Shown piece by piece: positions 11,808 through 24,480 of a stretch of DNA of 64,000 bases (position 1 is the stretch's first letter; each line of letters starts with the position of its first letter). The notes below the pieces were generated by a model. That model was not told where the DNA came from. It made no database searches and saw only the letters and a program-made list of their open reading frames with translations. The stretch comes from Pocillopora verrucosa (Eukaryota > Cnidaria > Anthozoa > Scleractinia > Pocilloporidae), in NCBI RefSeq assembly GCF_036669915.1, contig NC_089314.1, positions 2,614,620-2,678,619 on the forward strand, written 5' to 3'. The position numbers and the translations under genes are program-made.

Positions 11808-12289
11808 AAACGATTGCGTGGAACATTGAGCGAATTTTTATGTCTCGTAGACTCGTGTCAGAGCAATATCATCTTTTGAAAGCTCGATAGAATTTTTATT
11901 TTATTTTTTTTCTTGTTGATTTCGTGGTTCGGTCTCTTTGTTTTGTATTGAATTGCGTGTGTGGGTGTGTGTCTGCGTAATTTTGGGGTTTTATTTGTTT
12001 ACGTTATAGAATTACTAAACGCTTAATGGTTAACTCATATGTAAACGTAGTATTTTTAAAGTTGACCACAAATTTCATGGTAATTGGCCTGAAAATAATT
12101 GAACCAAATAAAATCTTTCCTTACTGGCCTGTGTTGTGTAGCTTGTTTCAAGGCACTCACGAGCGACGTCAAGAAGGTTATACAGGAAGGTTTGGAAACA
12201 TTATAGAAAGTCCGATCGGTTTCCTCCAAACGCACATTTCTAGTCCCCATACCTACTGATAGTCTTATTGGAGCGCTCAGAGCTTAGCC
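11808..12289. other. Receptor 3' flank, duplicated
   Basis: Matches 22664-23125 downstream of A2. Contains a possible AATAAA near 12107. No gene seen. Confidence 0.4.
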
Positions 12290-12425
12290 CCATACTTATG
12301 AAATTGGGCCAGTAACCGATCTAGCCGAGAACGTTTGTTACTGTACGACCGTGCAAGCATCCAACCGTCTGCACAAGATTCTACTTATGGCATGCTTAAA
12401 CAGCTACTCTTGTTTAGCTTACGAC
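12290..12425 (+). mobile_element. LINE RT-tail fragment, truncated copy
   Basis: Nearly identical to the start of the fragment at 23160-23660, with an internal loss of about 33 bases and an early end. It lies at the same place relative to receptor A, so it was inserted before the block duplicated. Confidence 0.6.
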
Positions 12426-13820
12426 TCAGCATAACGCGCGCGCTGAATTTACACAGGGCGGCAATAACAGTTACTCTAAACCGAGATTGGTCGGAATAAA
12501 TGCCTCACTAGCTGCATTGTGGGCTCATTGACACCACCAGGTTCCCCTTAATTCAGCAAATGACTCATGATTCTGGCTTAAAGTTGATCAACCAGCTAGT
12601 CCCATTGCAATTTTCTGTATTCTTTCGCATATTTTTGCTTAGCATACAGAGAAACGTATGGCAGTTAGTTTTTTAAGTTTTTCATTGTAATTTCAACTGC
12701 CTATCAAATATTGTAGATGACAGCATGAATGCATCGAAGGAGCAATAGCTAGAAACAATACATGCTAATTGAAAAGGACGTTATATTCCTATTAAATAGT
12801 GCCGATGAAAAGTCGTAAACCCGCAGAATGTGCAGTAATTTTCTGAGATTCATTGTCGGAAATTACGCAGCATCTCAAATACACTCCAACAATGTAAAAA
12901 AATTTTTTTTTCCTTGAAATCCTTATCAGACTTAGAAATGTTAGGGTCTTGAATGCTTTCAGGCTTTTTTCCCACCGCTGAGTGAATTGCAAATGTCACT
13001 ACGGGGAAGTTCAAAATGGAAAAAAAAAGTTCCTGGTTCATCAGCTGGTCTTAAAAATGAACAAAAGCATGGTAGGCGTTTACTTAGCAGAAATCATAAT
13101 TTAAAATAAATTTTGGTATGTTAAATAATTGGAAGTCACAATCTTTAATTCATTGATGAAAAGTATTTCAAGTTTGAAGGCGGAATTAAATAACTTGCGC
13201 GCACTCGAAGTCGGCAGATCTCGGGCAGCGCCTGATGTCCATTTGTTTTTTTTTTCTGTCGTTTTCTTGTCTCATTGAATTAAAATCCAGTACAGAATTC
13301 ACAGTTACGAACTCAAATTAAATGAAATTGCGAAGCTTTTTTGATTGCAGTCACCGTGGGGCTTTTGTCCTCGTGTAAATAGACTTTTAGGAAATTTTTA
13401 AAAGATCAAATACTCTTTAAATAATTCAGATCCTTGATTTGAAATTTTTGGGATATTTCTTTTCCTTGTCCCCATTTTTGTAAAGCCCTTTCACTTATAA
13501 ATTAAAACCCATGGCGAGACGGATATATAAGCTCGGCTGCAAGTCAGATATTTTGTTGATCATCGAATTGAGATGATAATTTTTCTTCAAGTCTTGAAAC
13601 AATGGGAAACTGGAAGCGGATGCAGCTTTTTTTCCTTCAGTGAGGTGAAACTCCAAAAAAATTCCACTTATCACTCAATTGCTTTCGTCCTTTTAATTTT
13701 CGATTCCTTTTTTAATAGTAACGACGTATAAGACATACGCCTGGAAAAAGTTGAACGAAACGTTGGTGGATTCGAATTCATGCACGATTCATGAACAATA
13801 GAATGAGCAGCACCTCGATG
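12426..13820. other. Intergenic DNA shared in part with copy 2 and with the E1 upstream region
   Basis: From about 13190 it matches 23755-24480, and a segment near 13290-13700 is also recognisable at 35150-35600 ahead of E1 (shared CAGTCAC.GTG, CTCGTGTAAA and CCATGGCGAGACGGAT-like stretches). It looks like old receptor 5'-flank DNA. No gene seen. Confidence 0.45.
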
Positions 13821-14065
13821 AGGGAATAAACTTTAGTCGAGTGTTGTTGTTCGTAGCTGCTGGGATTTTGTGTTGTTGGATACGAAGGCAAGCACTCATC
13901 CTTTGGACGCACTTTTCCCGGAAACCTGTTTATGAGTAGCAATGCTTGTTGTTTTAATTTTTTCCTTCTTTTTTAATCTAAGTGCTACAATGAATCCCAT
14001 TAATCCCCATCGTCTTAATATATGAATTAAAAGAGGCACTTGGCAAAGTTTTGACATTACTTGTA
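13821..14065 (+). pseudogene. Receptor relic, TM6-TM7 only (copy 1)
   Basis: Recognisable TM6 text S-R-V-L-L-F-V-A-A-G-I-L-C-C-W-I, then W-T-H-F-S-R-K-P where intact paralogues have W-F-R-F-S-P-E-T, then stops, then a degraded L-S-A-x-x-N-P-I stretch. TM1-TM5 are absent. An almost identical relic occurs at 24481-24715, so the truncation predates the block duplication. Confidence 0.75.
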
Positions 14066-16448
14066 AAATCAACCAATCAGTAGAAATAGCAATATCTGTA
14101 TAACTGTGGTCAAGGTTTTGAAAAGCATTCAGCCCCTTGGCACCCTCAGTCATTGTGACCAGTTATCCCTGTCATCTATCACAAAAAATTTGACAGGTGC
14201 TTATTCTGTGTTGGAACATAAATTATTTAGAAGACGATTCTTGCTCGGCAGCTCATAGGTTATAAACAATTGGTTTTGTGCTGCAAATACCTCGCTTGAG
14301 GACGAGGAGTCAAAAAGTCCAAAAGGTCACTGTTTTGAGTTTTTTGTTTTGTTTTGGAAACCCACGCACCCTCTATGTTTCCACGCGCGTGTGCGTAAAT
14401 ACTAATTTAAACAAAGGAAGAATGATAATTTTAAAACCCTTTTATGAGGGATGATAACAATCTTTGAGAAGTAAAAAAAAAAAAAAGGAAACAAAAATAG
14501 CGAGATAACGTGGCGTCTACAGCTTGTATATTTTATTGAGGTAAATTATTGTGAATTTAGAAAGACTCCATGCAATTAGCTTTTTGGCATCTATAATCTT
14601 TCAAGAAAACACAGCCTTTTAAAGGTGCCGATTTTGTGTTGGACCGATAATTATTCCGAATGTGACCTATACTTTGTTATTGATTGCTTGTTCCTAGGTT
14701 ATAAACAGCTGGTTTTGTGATGCGAACGCTTTACTCGATTATAAGTGATATCGCCGTAGCTTTTTGGCAAAACAAAGAATTCCTTAAGGAAAGTTCTTGA
14801 AGGTGAGGTATGTTGAGACAATTATTTCGTGACCAAAGTCCATTGTTGAATATTTCATCAAACAAATGACTTTTTTTTAATTTCTTCTGAAGCATATCTT
14901 TCCAAATACAAATAACATATTTATTTGTGTATTGATTCATATCAAACACAGGGGAAACTATCAGCAAAATAGAGCCCTTTTGAAAAAAATAAAAAGCCAA
15001 AACCAACAACAGCAACAGGAACGTCTTTACGTTGGCCAATTTAAATTATTAACTCAAAACTTTAAACTTTAGACGCGTTTTTACGCAAATAGTAAGCAAA
15101 AGGAAACATAAAAGTATAAGGTGAAAGATGGGATTATAACTCTCGTTAAGGAGACAATTGATTCCAAGTTTCGCGTAAAGTACAACCTTGAAATGGCATG
15201 GTTGGAAAAAAGAACGCATTTTTGTAAAATGAACAATGTTAACACTGAAATGCCAAAATCGAATGGTTGCCATGTAATTGTTGTGCATTGAGTGCAACCC
15301 CGCTTTTGCTGAATGCTGTTTATTCTTTCTCGTCCTACACTAACATACATACTGCATCTCTTGAAGAGCACCTTTCTTATGTCTCTGATATACTTTTGAA
15401 ATTCGATTCAAAGAATTCAAAGAAAATTTCACTTTTTGGAAAAAAGGACAGACAAATATATAAAAAAGGGAAGATTAGGCTTACGTGAGTTGAGAAACAA
15501 CTAAATAATCATACATAGACAGCCTGCATTCGAGTCTGAGTAAACTTTATGCGAATCTTGATTTTATAAAAATCATCTCGTTTGGAAAGAAGAAAAATTA
15601 TGGAAAATCTACCAACAGTGTATGTTGCAAAAAAATAAAACTATGTAGAAACTGATTAAGTGAAATTATTAGAAGAAAGCCTTGAAATTAAGCGGTGGTC
15701 AGCTTTAAACAAATGTGATACGCAATGAGCTTCTTTCATGGATTAGAAATATCGAGTACAAAGTACCAAAGCAGAGAAATCACGTGGTGCTTACGGCTAA
15801 TATCTTAGATTTAGGTAAATAATTGTGAATTGAAAACGTTAGTCGAGATGTCGCGAACACTGATAACAATGAAGGTGAGCAAGTAACTTCTTCTACCAAT
15901 CTTCTTCTTTTTGAGTCTACGTTGCCCAAGGCATCGTAGACTCCTTGTTATCGTGCCCGTGAGTCCGTCCGTGACATTCCCATCATTCATAGTGGCATTA
16001 TATATGCAAGTTGTTACAATTATTCATTTGAGAAAGCGGCTGAAGAAAAATGTCCAAGGTAGTTGTTAGGACTCAAAATTCACTCCTCGCATCTATCACC
16101 TCAATCAACTTCCTTCTCCTTCGACGCTAGGGTATAAGGCTTTCACGTGTTCAGTTAGAAATTCCTGCATGGGCCTTAACTGAAAGCTAAGGAACTGGTC
16201 AAAATCTTAACAACCTGCTTAGAAATGATATTATTTAACTGCGACTTTTTTAGATATATTTACGGATGGATTGAAACAAAGAAAACCATGAGACTCGTGT
16301 ATCCCCTGGGTGCTTAATTTTTACCCTGTATACTACTGATAAATCTGTCTACATATTTATTCATAAAATTTGCGTATTCATCTATTCATATATATATATA
16401 TTATATCTAGATTCTAAATCATTGATTTGACACTTTTTGGTAGACACG
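14066..16448. other. Intergenic, duplicated at 24716-27261
   Basis: Alignable over almost its whole length with copy 2, including the module at 14737. No frame is conserved as coding between the copies. A short stem-loop lies at about 15914-15944 (GAGTCTACG..CGTAGACTC), with the counterpart near 26375. Confidence 0.45.
14737..14802 (+). promoter_or_regulatory. Receptor-upstream module of B1 (putative first exon)
   Basis: GATTATAAGTGATATCGCCG, then TTAAGGAAAGTTCTTGAAG and the donor GTGAGG (GT at 14803). The counterpart in copy 2 is at 25195-25259. About 120 bases upstream both have AAGGTGCCGATTTT-TGTTGGA, which also recurs in other units. Confidence 0.5.
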
Positions 16449-17532
16449 ATGTCAAACTTAGACTTACCAAGTCGAGGCGTCCCAGTTATCATAAATGAGG
16501 CACGTGTGTGTATGTGTTTGTTGTATCATAAGCATCACTGGAAACAGTCGGTTTGTATATCAGCATACAGACACCCAAACCTTGCGATCAACCACCAACT
16601 CTTGTTACATTATTGCATTTAGCGGTCAGCGAGTCTGTTGTGCGCAACAAGTAGAACTGCCTTTAACGTTTTACAACGCTGATCATCGGAAGATGGGACT
16701 TTGGCGACACCTTTATGCCAAATTCAAGGCTCAGTTGGTGTATTCGCCAATTAGGTTACCTCGGCAACCCTTGGTTTGGGACAGCGTTAACCGTTACATG
16801 AAATTGTTGAAGACGAACCACTACAATAAGATTTTTTCGCCATAGCCAGATCTAAGGTATGGCTGAGTTGCTTGTGGCTTTCCTTACTCTTTACCTGCTG
16901 ATCGCCGAGTCACAAATTGGATCAGAATAGAATTTAACCCAAAGCTTTTGCAGTATGCTTCATTTGCCTTACCCACAAGTGGAAAGCCGAATCTTTCATT
17001 ATTGCATCACTATTGATTGCTTTTTGTCACCTTTGTGTGTAGGTATTTTCAGTTATTACGAGATATTTTTCAAACTCCATGAGCATAAACAGAACACAGT
17101 TTCAACGCTTCAGAACTCGCCAAACAGGAGAATTAACGACAGCCCAGTGAGGGATATAAGCGTTCGTCGAGTAATTGTTCTTCGGTGGCCGCTGGACTTT
17201 TTGTGTTGCCTGTATACCAATGTGGGCACTTGCACTCTGGATGCGTTTTCCCAGAAAACCTGTCCTAGAGTTCGTGCAACTGTGAAGTACTTTTTTCGGG
17301 TCCCGGTCCTTTTTTTTTTCCCCCCTTATCTGAGTGCTTCAGTAAACCACTTATGATACTTTCGCACAAGATGGCGAGTTCAGAAGGGAAATTTCGCAAA
17401 CTTCTCCCGTTGCCGCAACGAAAGGGCATGGAATGCATTCAAAACAAAGCCAGTTCAGCTGGTGACAAGGGTGACGGGTTACTGAACAGGCGAAACAAAC
17501 GTCGAGGTGTAGTTGGCTTTCCAGCTGTCTGA
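16449..17532 (+). pseudogene. Receptor B1: heavily frameshifted class A GPCR
   Basis: The ATG context and first residues (M-S-N-L-D-L-P-S-R-G) match B2. Family motifs are spread over several frames: V-N-R-Y-M-K (TM3 end, near 16789-16806), Y-P-Q-V-E-S-R-I-F-H-Y-C-I-T (start of TM5), S-Y-Y-E-I-F-F-K (TM5 end) and W-P-L-D-F-L-C-C-L-Y-T-N-V-G-T (damaged TM6). The usual W-I-P-M-W and N-P-L-I-Y are disrupted by indels. The end follows B2 to TGA at 17530-17532. It has many more lesions than its duplicate B2, so it decayed faster or earlier. Confidence 0.85.
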
Positions 17533-18002
17533 AATATCACCCTCTTTTGCTAAGGTTTAGGTGGGATTTTTTTAATTGCTGTTGTCATTGTTGCTCTTTC
17601 GATCTATTCCGTTCCGTCATCACTAGTATTCATATTTCTCTACTGACTTTTTATGTTTGTTCCATTGCTGTTTTGTTCTCTAAATTCATTTTAAGAAAAT
17701 GGCTTCTTGCATTTGGTAAAACTTGCAGCTGTTTAGCTTGTTCGTCACTTTTATTCCATGCTTCCCAGAAATGTCCATGATTTTTCTCCTTTGTGACTGA
17801 TGAATAAGTGTAAACTTATGTAAATGTATAAAGATGAGTTGCTAGTTTCCTGGGTCTGTTTATTTGCAAAGAATGTGACTTTGAGGAGATGAGAAAAATA
17901 ATAATAACAGCAGACATAAGCCCTCTTCCAAACCAAAAGCTTCCATTTTTTATCTATTTATATAAAAAATAAATTATTATTTAGCTCAATGGAGACGAGC
18001 GG

Positions 18003-18150
18003 GAAACAGGGCTCCTACGGATGGATTGATAAAAAGTATTGTGTTTCACTAATTTAGCTCGAGAGAGACAAGCGGGAAACAATAGTCTTCAAGCAACAGA
18101 AACCACCACCTGAGCCTTAGATTAAATAAAGGTGTCTGTCTGTATAAAGC
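18003..18150 (+). mobile_element. LINE-type tail insertion absent from copy 2
   Basis: Contains GAGCGGGAAACAGGG and GACAAGCGGGAAACAAT, then CCTGAGCCTTAGATTAAAT and TCTGTCTGT. The flanks match 28740 and about 30060 in copy 2, where this sequence is missing and about 1.3 kb of other DNA is present. It therefore marks a copy-specific insertion with associated deletion. Confidence 0.45.
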
Positions 18151-19768
18151 AAACACTTGTTTTTTCCATGCCAAGTAAGCTTGATTAAAAATACCGCTGA
18201 AGAGAATTGGGAATTGCCATAATAGATTTGCGTTGAAAATAACTTAACTTTTAAAATATTTTTGACAACAAATTCCATTAAGAGATCAAATGACAAAATA
18301 TAGTGTCAAGTGCCACTAGAGGGTTTTTTAATTGTTTTTTCACATCTGGCGTAGCACAGGTTCTTTTTGTAGAACAAGATTGTATCAGGATGCATATACT
18401 ACAATACTGACTGACTCATTAATTTAACTAACATTTATTTCAATTGTTACCGCGAATACCTTCAGTTATATAAGTATCTAACCTTTTAAATAGCAAAAAT
18501 TAGTTCAAAATTAGATGGTCATATTTCGACAATAGTATTATATGATATTACAGTAGTATGAAAAATAATGCAATCGATTATCGCCGAATATCGTGGTTCA
18601 TTCCTCCAAGATATCGTCCATTATTGGAGATATATCTTTGCATTTTGTCACCAAGAGAGAACGATAAATCGACGAGACGACAACGCTTCAGCAGGCAAGT
18701 AAATTTTTCTGGGAAAACAGTAAGTGATTCATATCATACATACGACCGACCTAAAGCTATATACTCGATTGCAAATGTGCATTAAAGGTCCGTAACAATA
18801 AAAAAAAAAATTGAACTTTTCTAGTTCATCTCGCCTTCGTCAATCAAAAGCACTTGCCCAAAGTAGGTAACAGTGATTTCACCAGTTCATCACAATAGCT
18901 TAGATAACGAAGTATATGCAGTCTAAAGAGCACAAGCGTTACGAATAATGAAACCAGTTTCAGCGAAAGGATTATTATTGCTTATTTCATCAAAACTCTC
19001 TAGCTGTTTCCGAGTTTCATTAAGTCTCTGTCCAATGAAATTAAGGGCCATAAGGATTTTTGTTCGAGTCTTTAAACAGCCCTTCTGTCGTATTTTATAA
19101 TAACTCTAGTGGATCACGTACCGGTTTGAAACAAAATGTGCAAAAACGATGAATGGAAGAATAAATAATGAAAAGAAAAAAATCCGTCGCCGCTTCGCGA
19201 AAACCTGAGAGCGGTGAAGGAGCTTGCAAGGGAATTAGAAAGTTAAAAAAATATTGTTATTTTCCTTGGCCGCGGCCGCACTTGACAAGTAAACCGGGTT
19301 ACTTCTAATAAATCAATCGCTTTTTTCGGCTTTTTATCGAACGGAATCTGCGTTAGCGGTAACCAAGAAGTTAACGTAGAACGAATCGGAAGGACGATCA
19401 TCTAATCCGTGATTGCAGAGAAAGAAGTCGAAAAGAAAGAGAGAAGGAAGAAAATAACATCGTGGCCCTCGAAGTCTGCATTTTTTTTTTTTTTGGTTTC
19501 CCTATGATGTCACGTTCTCCCATTTCATAACCCAGTTCAGTTCCGCCTTTCAAAAATAAAGCCCCTTTATTTCATCTTTACCAACCTTTTACCGGGTTAA
19601 ATTTTTGAAGTTTTAACCAGGTTTCTAAAAATAACGCAATTAACTATCTTATTGCGGCTGCAGCCACCAGTTTAGCTGTAGTGTTATTTGTCCATCGATT
19701 TATTCAATCGACTTATTTATTCACGTTCTTAAATTTTAAATTATTGATCAAACTTTTTGGTAGAAAAG
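18151..19768. other. C1 upstream region, module missing
   Basis: From about 18300 it matches 30060-31523 ahead of C2. The receptor-upstream module found at 29940 for C2 has no counterpart here. A GC-richer stretch with GCGGCCGC sits near 19270 and is shared with copy 2 at about 31050. Confidence 0.45.
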
Positions 19769-20790
19769 ATGTCAAACCTAGAGTCACCAAGCCGAAGCTT
19801 ACTTGTTGTCAAGGCAAGTGTTTTGTGTATTGCCTTGATCATCACAAGGATCATTGGAACAGTCGATTTGTGTGGCAACATCGCAGAAACTCAAACCTGC
19901 GATCACCACCAACCTGTATATCATTGATTAAGCGTAAGCGCTCTGCTGTGTGGACTAGTAAGATGCTGTTAGCTTCTGGCACTCTGATCCCTCGGAAGAT
20001 AGGTCTTGTGCGACGCCTTATGCCAATTCTCAAGGCTTTTACTGAATTTCCCTATTATTTTACCCCCGCGACCCTTGGTTTGACATCGTTTACCGCTACG
20101 TGAAAATTGTAAAGACAAGCCCTACAAGAAGATTTTTTTTCGTCCCAAAGATCTCAGATATGGTTTGGTTGCTTGTGGCTTTCCTTGCACTTTGCAACTT
20201 GCTTCATTGTCCGAGATTCACAAAGTGGTTTACGAATTGAAATTTGTGCAAAGGCACGCAGTGTGCGTCTTTGGCGTTCTCAACCAGTGAAAGTCAAGTC
20301 TTTCATTATTGCACCACTTTCGGATTACTTTTTGTTTTACCGTTGTTTGTCGGCATTTTCAGTTGTTAAAAGATATTTCTCAAACGCAGTGAGCATCAGC
20401 ATAGTGTAGTCTCATCGCTACAGAACGGGAGTTACAATGGTTCTGTAACAACGAAGTGAGAGAAGTAAAGCTTACTCGAATGTTGTCCCGTTTGGCATCG
20501 GGATTTTTGTGTTGCTGGATACCAATGTGGGGTATTTGTCCTCTAGTTTTCGTTTTTTCCCTGAAACCCACTCAAGAATTGTAGAATTGCTTGTCACTTT
20601 TTTTATTTTATTTGAGTGCTTCAATCATCCCTCTTAGTTACGCTTTTCACAAATAGCGAATTTCGAAGGGAATTTCGTCAACTGCTCTGTTGGCCACCGT
20701 GAAATTCAAGAATTGTGCCCAAGAAAGCTGCTGCGTTTAGCTGGTAACGATCTCGTCCCGAACGAGAGGAACAAGACGCAGACTTTTTCA
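19769..20790 (+). pseudogene. Receptor C1: decayed, mosaic class A GPCR
   Basis: The start resembles C2 (M-S-N-L-E-S-P-S-R-S-L) and the upstream flank matches C2. From TM3 on the bases agree better with the D receptors: the V-K-I-V-K-T-S equivalent, K-L-T-R-M-L before TM6, and a tail encoding a V-P-K-K-A-A-A-F-like segment and E-R-E-E-Q. C2 has N-I-S-R-V-L and a different tail. Numerous indels and stops break every helix, and N-P-x-x-Y is not preserved. The 3' flank (20880-21350) also resembles the flank after D1 (49990-50520). A recombination between C and D type genes would explain this. The end coordinate is approximate because the stop is not conserved. Confidence 0.75.
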
Positions 20791-21351
20791 TTCGCATGAA
20801 TTTTGTGGGCTGTTGAAACATCATCTTTTAAAACAGGACGGAAAAGTTATTCCAGTTTTTTTCCTACTTTAGTTGTTTGTTTGTCAAAGCAAGCTGCTAG
20901 GATGTCGAAAGCTGTGTTGGCTCGTACCAATCAATCATAAATTTATGGTGACTGTCTACTTGCCAAATGCTGAGAGGATGCCATCAGTTCACTTTTAAAT
21001 TTTTGGATGGGTTGCGAGTACGAATTGAATAGATTTTACCATTCCTGCGATGAAAATACGAGGAACCTAATTTGAATACCAAATTGAATAATCTGATGGG
21101 ATGCAAATATCGTTCCTTTTGCTTCTTCAGAATTTTCTATTTGAACGTCAAAGCTTTTTTCCTAAATGGTTAGTTAAATTTAATTAGAAATGAATTTTGT
21201 TCGACTTTCCGTTTTTGAACAGCCAGCCACGAAAGCATAATCCCTTACCCTTAGGTTTCTCTTTCTGATGCATGTAATATAATCAGATAATTAAATTTAG
21301 ATACTCGCACATAAGAGTTTTTCTAAACTCATAATAAATTTGCACATAACG
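20791..21351. other. Receptor 3' flank similar to that of D1
   Basis: Alignable with 49990-50520 (shared GATGTCGAAAG, GGTTG-GAGTACGAATTG, CTTTCCGTTTTT-AACAGCCAGC). No gene seen. Confidence 0.45.
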
Positions 21352-21678
21352 TTGTCTTTCTACCCTTAATGGCAACAATGGCGATGCGTTCCAATAATAT
21401 ATTTATAACAAGATTTAGCTGCGAGCATACATGGGCTGCCTAAAATTTATGTTAATTTTAATTTTATGCACGACTGGAAACGGCGTATGAAAGATTGGTA
21501 GGTGACGCGCCTCAAACATACATTATGACCGACCTGACAACGCATGCTTGATTGCAAACTACGTTTGAACTCCGTAATTGTAAAAAAGATTGAGTTTTTT
21601 TAGACTGCCTGAATTATTGGAAAGAAAATCCGTTGTTGTTCATTTAGTCATTCATTATGCTTTTTCAGGTAGCCAAGA

Positions 21679-22663
21679 GTGTCAAACCTAGAGCTACCAA
21701 GTCGCAGCTTAGCTGTTGTTATAATTGATGCAATCATATGCTTTGCTTTAAAGATTACGAGCCTCATTGGAAACAGGCTGGTTTGTATAGCAGCGTACAG
21801 AAACCTTAACCTGCGATCCACTACCAACCTGTACATCATTGCCTTAGCAGTCAGTGACCTGCTAGTTTGCAACCATAACGAAATGCGCTAACTTCTTCAA
21901 CGCTGATCGTTGGAAAATGGGACTTTGGCAACGCGTTAGCCCAAAGTCAAGGCTTTGTTGCTGAATTCGCCTATTACGTGACTCCAGCCACCCTTAGTTT
22001 GATAGCGTTGAACCGTTACGTGAAAAGTTTGAAGACGAGCCACTAACAATAATATTTTTTCACCCCGATATCGCGATATTGCTGCGTTGCTTGTGGCTTT
22101 TCCTTGCACTTGTGTATCTGCTGATTGTCCGCGTCACAAATTGGATCAAAATTAAGTTCGTTCAAAGCGTTGTCATTGTGCGCCTTTTCTTATCCAAGTG
22201 ATTGAAAGTCGAAAAAAAAAAATCGTTCATTACTGTCTCACCTTCCGGCTTGCGTGTTTGTTGTCCGCGTTGTGCATCGGTACTTTTAGTTACTATAACA
22301 TATTGCTCAAAACCAATGAGCATCACACAGAATGTAGTCATTTCGTTACAAACCGAAACTAACGATGGTGCATTAAATAATTTCAAGTGAGAGAAACCAA
22401 TCTTACTCGAATGCTGTTCATCGTGGCCGTGGGATTTTTGTGTTCCTGGATACCAATGTGGGCAATAGTCCTCTGGTTTCCGTTTTCCCCCTGAAACCTG
22501 CCCAAGAAGGGCAGCTTTGGTTAAAATTTTTATCTTTTTTCTTATGTGCTTCAGTAAATCCCACTAGTTACGCTTTCACCAATGGCGTGTTTCCGGAAGG
22601 AATGTCGCAAATTGCTCTGTTGCTGCCGTGAAAGGGTAAGAATGGGCCCAATTCGTTAACTAA
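21679..22663 (+). pseudogene. Receptor A2: start codon lost, several frameshifts
   Basis: Closest to A1. An extra G turns the ATG context AAGATGTC into AAGAGTGTC, leaving GTG at 21679 where the start should be. TM1-TM2 are readable (M/V-S-N-L-E-L-P-S-R-S to A-V-S-D-L-L-V), then an indel near 21870 breaks the frame. Later pieces include the TM3-TM4 region, S-F-I-T/C-containing TM5 text and W-I-P-M-W-A-I (TM6) in different frames. The last stop matches A1's at 22661-22663. N-P-x-x-Y is altered to N-P-T-S-Y. Clearly dead. Confidence 0.85.
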
Positions 22664-23159
22664 AAACGATTGCGTGGAATGGGAAGAACACTAAGCGAAT
22701 TTTTATGTCTCGCAGACTCGGGTCATAGCAATCTCATCCTTTGAAAGCTGGATGGAATTGTTATTTTATTGTTTTTCTATTTCTTGTTGACTTCGTGGTT
22801 CGGTCTCTTTGTTTTGTTTTGAATTGTGTGTGTGGGTGTGTGTTTGTTTGTTTACATTATAGAATTACTAAACGCTTAATGGTTAATTCATATGTAAACG
22901 TAATATTTTTAATATTGAGCACAAATTTCATGGTAATTGGCCTGAAAATAATTGAACCAAATATAAATAATTAAATATTTCCCTACTGGCCTGTGTTGTG
23001 TAGCTGTTTCAAGGCACTTATGAGCGACGTCAAGAAGGTTATACAGGAAGGTTTGGAAATATTATGGAAAGTTCTATCGGTTTCCTCCAAGCGCACATTT
23101 CTAGTCCCCACACCTACTGATAGCCATAGTGGAGCACTCAGAGCGTAGCCCTATGCATA
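22664..23159. other. Receptor 3' flank, duplicated
   Basis: Matches 11808-12289. No gene seen. Confidence 0.4.
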
Positions 23160-23660
23160 ATTATGAAATTGGGCCGGTAACCGATCCAGCCGAGAACGTT
23201 TGTTACTGTACGACCGTGCAAGCATCCAACCGTCTGCACAAGATTCTACTTATGGCATGCTTAAACAGTTATGTTACAGGCACATCTTCCTCACCCTGTT
23301 ACTCTTGTTTAAAGCTCTCCATGGCCTAGCGCCAGCATACCTTAAAGATATTGTATCATTCAAAGGCGATTCTAATTATATTAAGATCAAATTTTTTAGT
23401 AATTTATTAGCTCGCCCGGCAATTAGATCTGCCAAGACCACTGGCGACAGAGCTTTTCTCTGTAGCTGCCCCATTTTTATGGAACTCTCTTCCGGAAAGT
23501 CTAGGAGCTGTAAGTAGTGTAAATATTTTTTAGAAACAACTGAGAACGTATCTTTTTAAACAAGGATACTGTTAACTGTGTGAACATTTTTAGACTGTGT
23601 ACTATATAGATTTTTTTTATCGCTTTTTTAGTTATTGTGACATATAATTTGTTTTCATTT
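23160..23660 (+). mobile_element. LINE 3' end: RT C-terminal fragment
   Basis: The frame from 23200 reads L-L-L-F-K-A-L-H-G-L-A-P-A-Y-L-K-D, then N-L-L-A-R-P-A-I-R-S-A-K and T-G-D-R-A-F, the conserved region after the reverse transcriptase of L2/CR1-like LINEs. The L-W-N-S-L-P equivalent is degraded. It is 5'-truncated as usual for target-primed insertions, and the same insertion is present but shorter at 12290-12425. Confidence 0.75.
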
Positions 23661-24480
23661 TATAAACTAACTATCATATTCAATCAACCAGCTAATCCCA
23701 TTGCAATTTTCTGTATTCTTTCGCATATTTTTTCTTAGCATACAGAGAAACGTATGCGCGCACTCGAAGTCGGCAGATCTCGGGCAGCGTCTGATGTCCA
23801 TTTGTTTTTTTTTTCTTTCGTTTTCTTGTCTCATTGAATTGAAATCTAGTACAGAATTGTTTACCTATATTTTTTTATTTACATTTTGCAAACATAGTAA
23901 GTAACTTACAAAGTTTCTAAAATCAGCCGGATTACGAGAGAAAAAGAGGACGTGCACAGTTACGAACTCAAATTAAATGAAATTGCGAAGCATTTTTGAT
24001 TGCAGTCACCGTGGGGCTTTTGTCCTCGTGTAAAAAGACTTTTAGAAAAATTCTTAAAAGATCAAAATACTCTTTAAATAATTCAGTGCTATCAGTTCCT
24101 TGATTTGAAATTATTGATATATTTCTTTTCTTCATCCCCATTTTGGTAAAGTTCTTCAAATATAAATTAAAACCCATGGCGAGACGGATAAGCTCGGCTG
24201 CACGTCAGATATTTGTTGATCATCGACTTGAGATGATAATTTTTCTTCAAGTCTTTCAACAATGGGAAAGTGGAAGCGGATACAGCTTTTTTTCCTGCAG
24301 TGAGGTGAAACTCCAAAAAAGCATCCTCATATCACTCAATTGTTTTCGTCATTTTAATTTTCGATTCCTTTTTGAATAGTAATGACGTATAAGACATACG
24401 CCTGGAAAAAGTTGAATTAAGCGATGGTGGATTCGAATTCATGCACAATTCATGAACAATAGAATGAACAGCACCTCAAT
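23661..24480. other. Intergenic, shared with copy 1
   Basis: Matches 12590-12660 and 13190-13820. No gene seen. Confidence 0.4.

Larger units (their letters stand above)
10545..19768 (+). repeat. Segmental duplication, copy 1 (A1-relic-B1-C1 block)
   Basis: Order and sequence match 21352-31523: A receptor, LINE 3' fragment, TM6-TM7 relic, long shared intergenic DNA, B receptor, then C receptor. Local differences are the LINE-tail insertion at 18003-18150, the palindrome and TATG repeat present only in copy 2, and about 1.3 kb before C2 that is missing here. The left breakpoint lies between the A1 upstream module and 10545. Confidence 0.85.
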
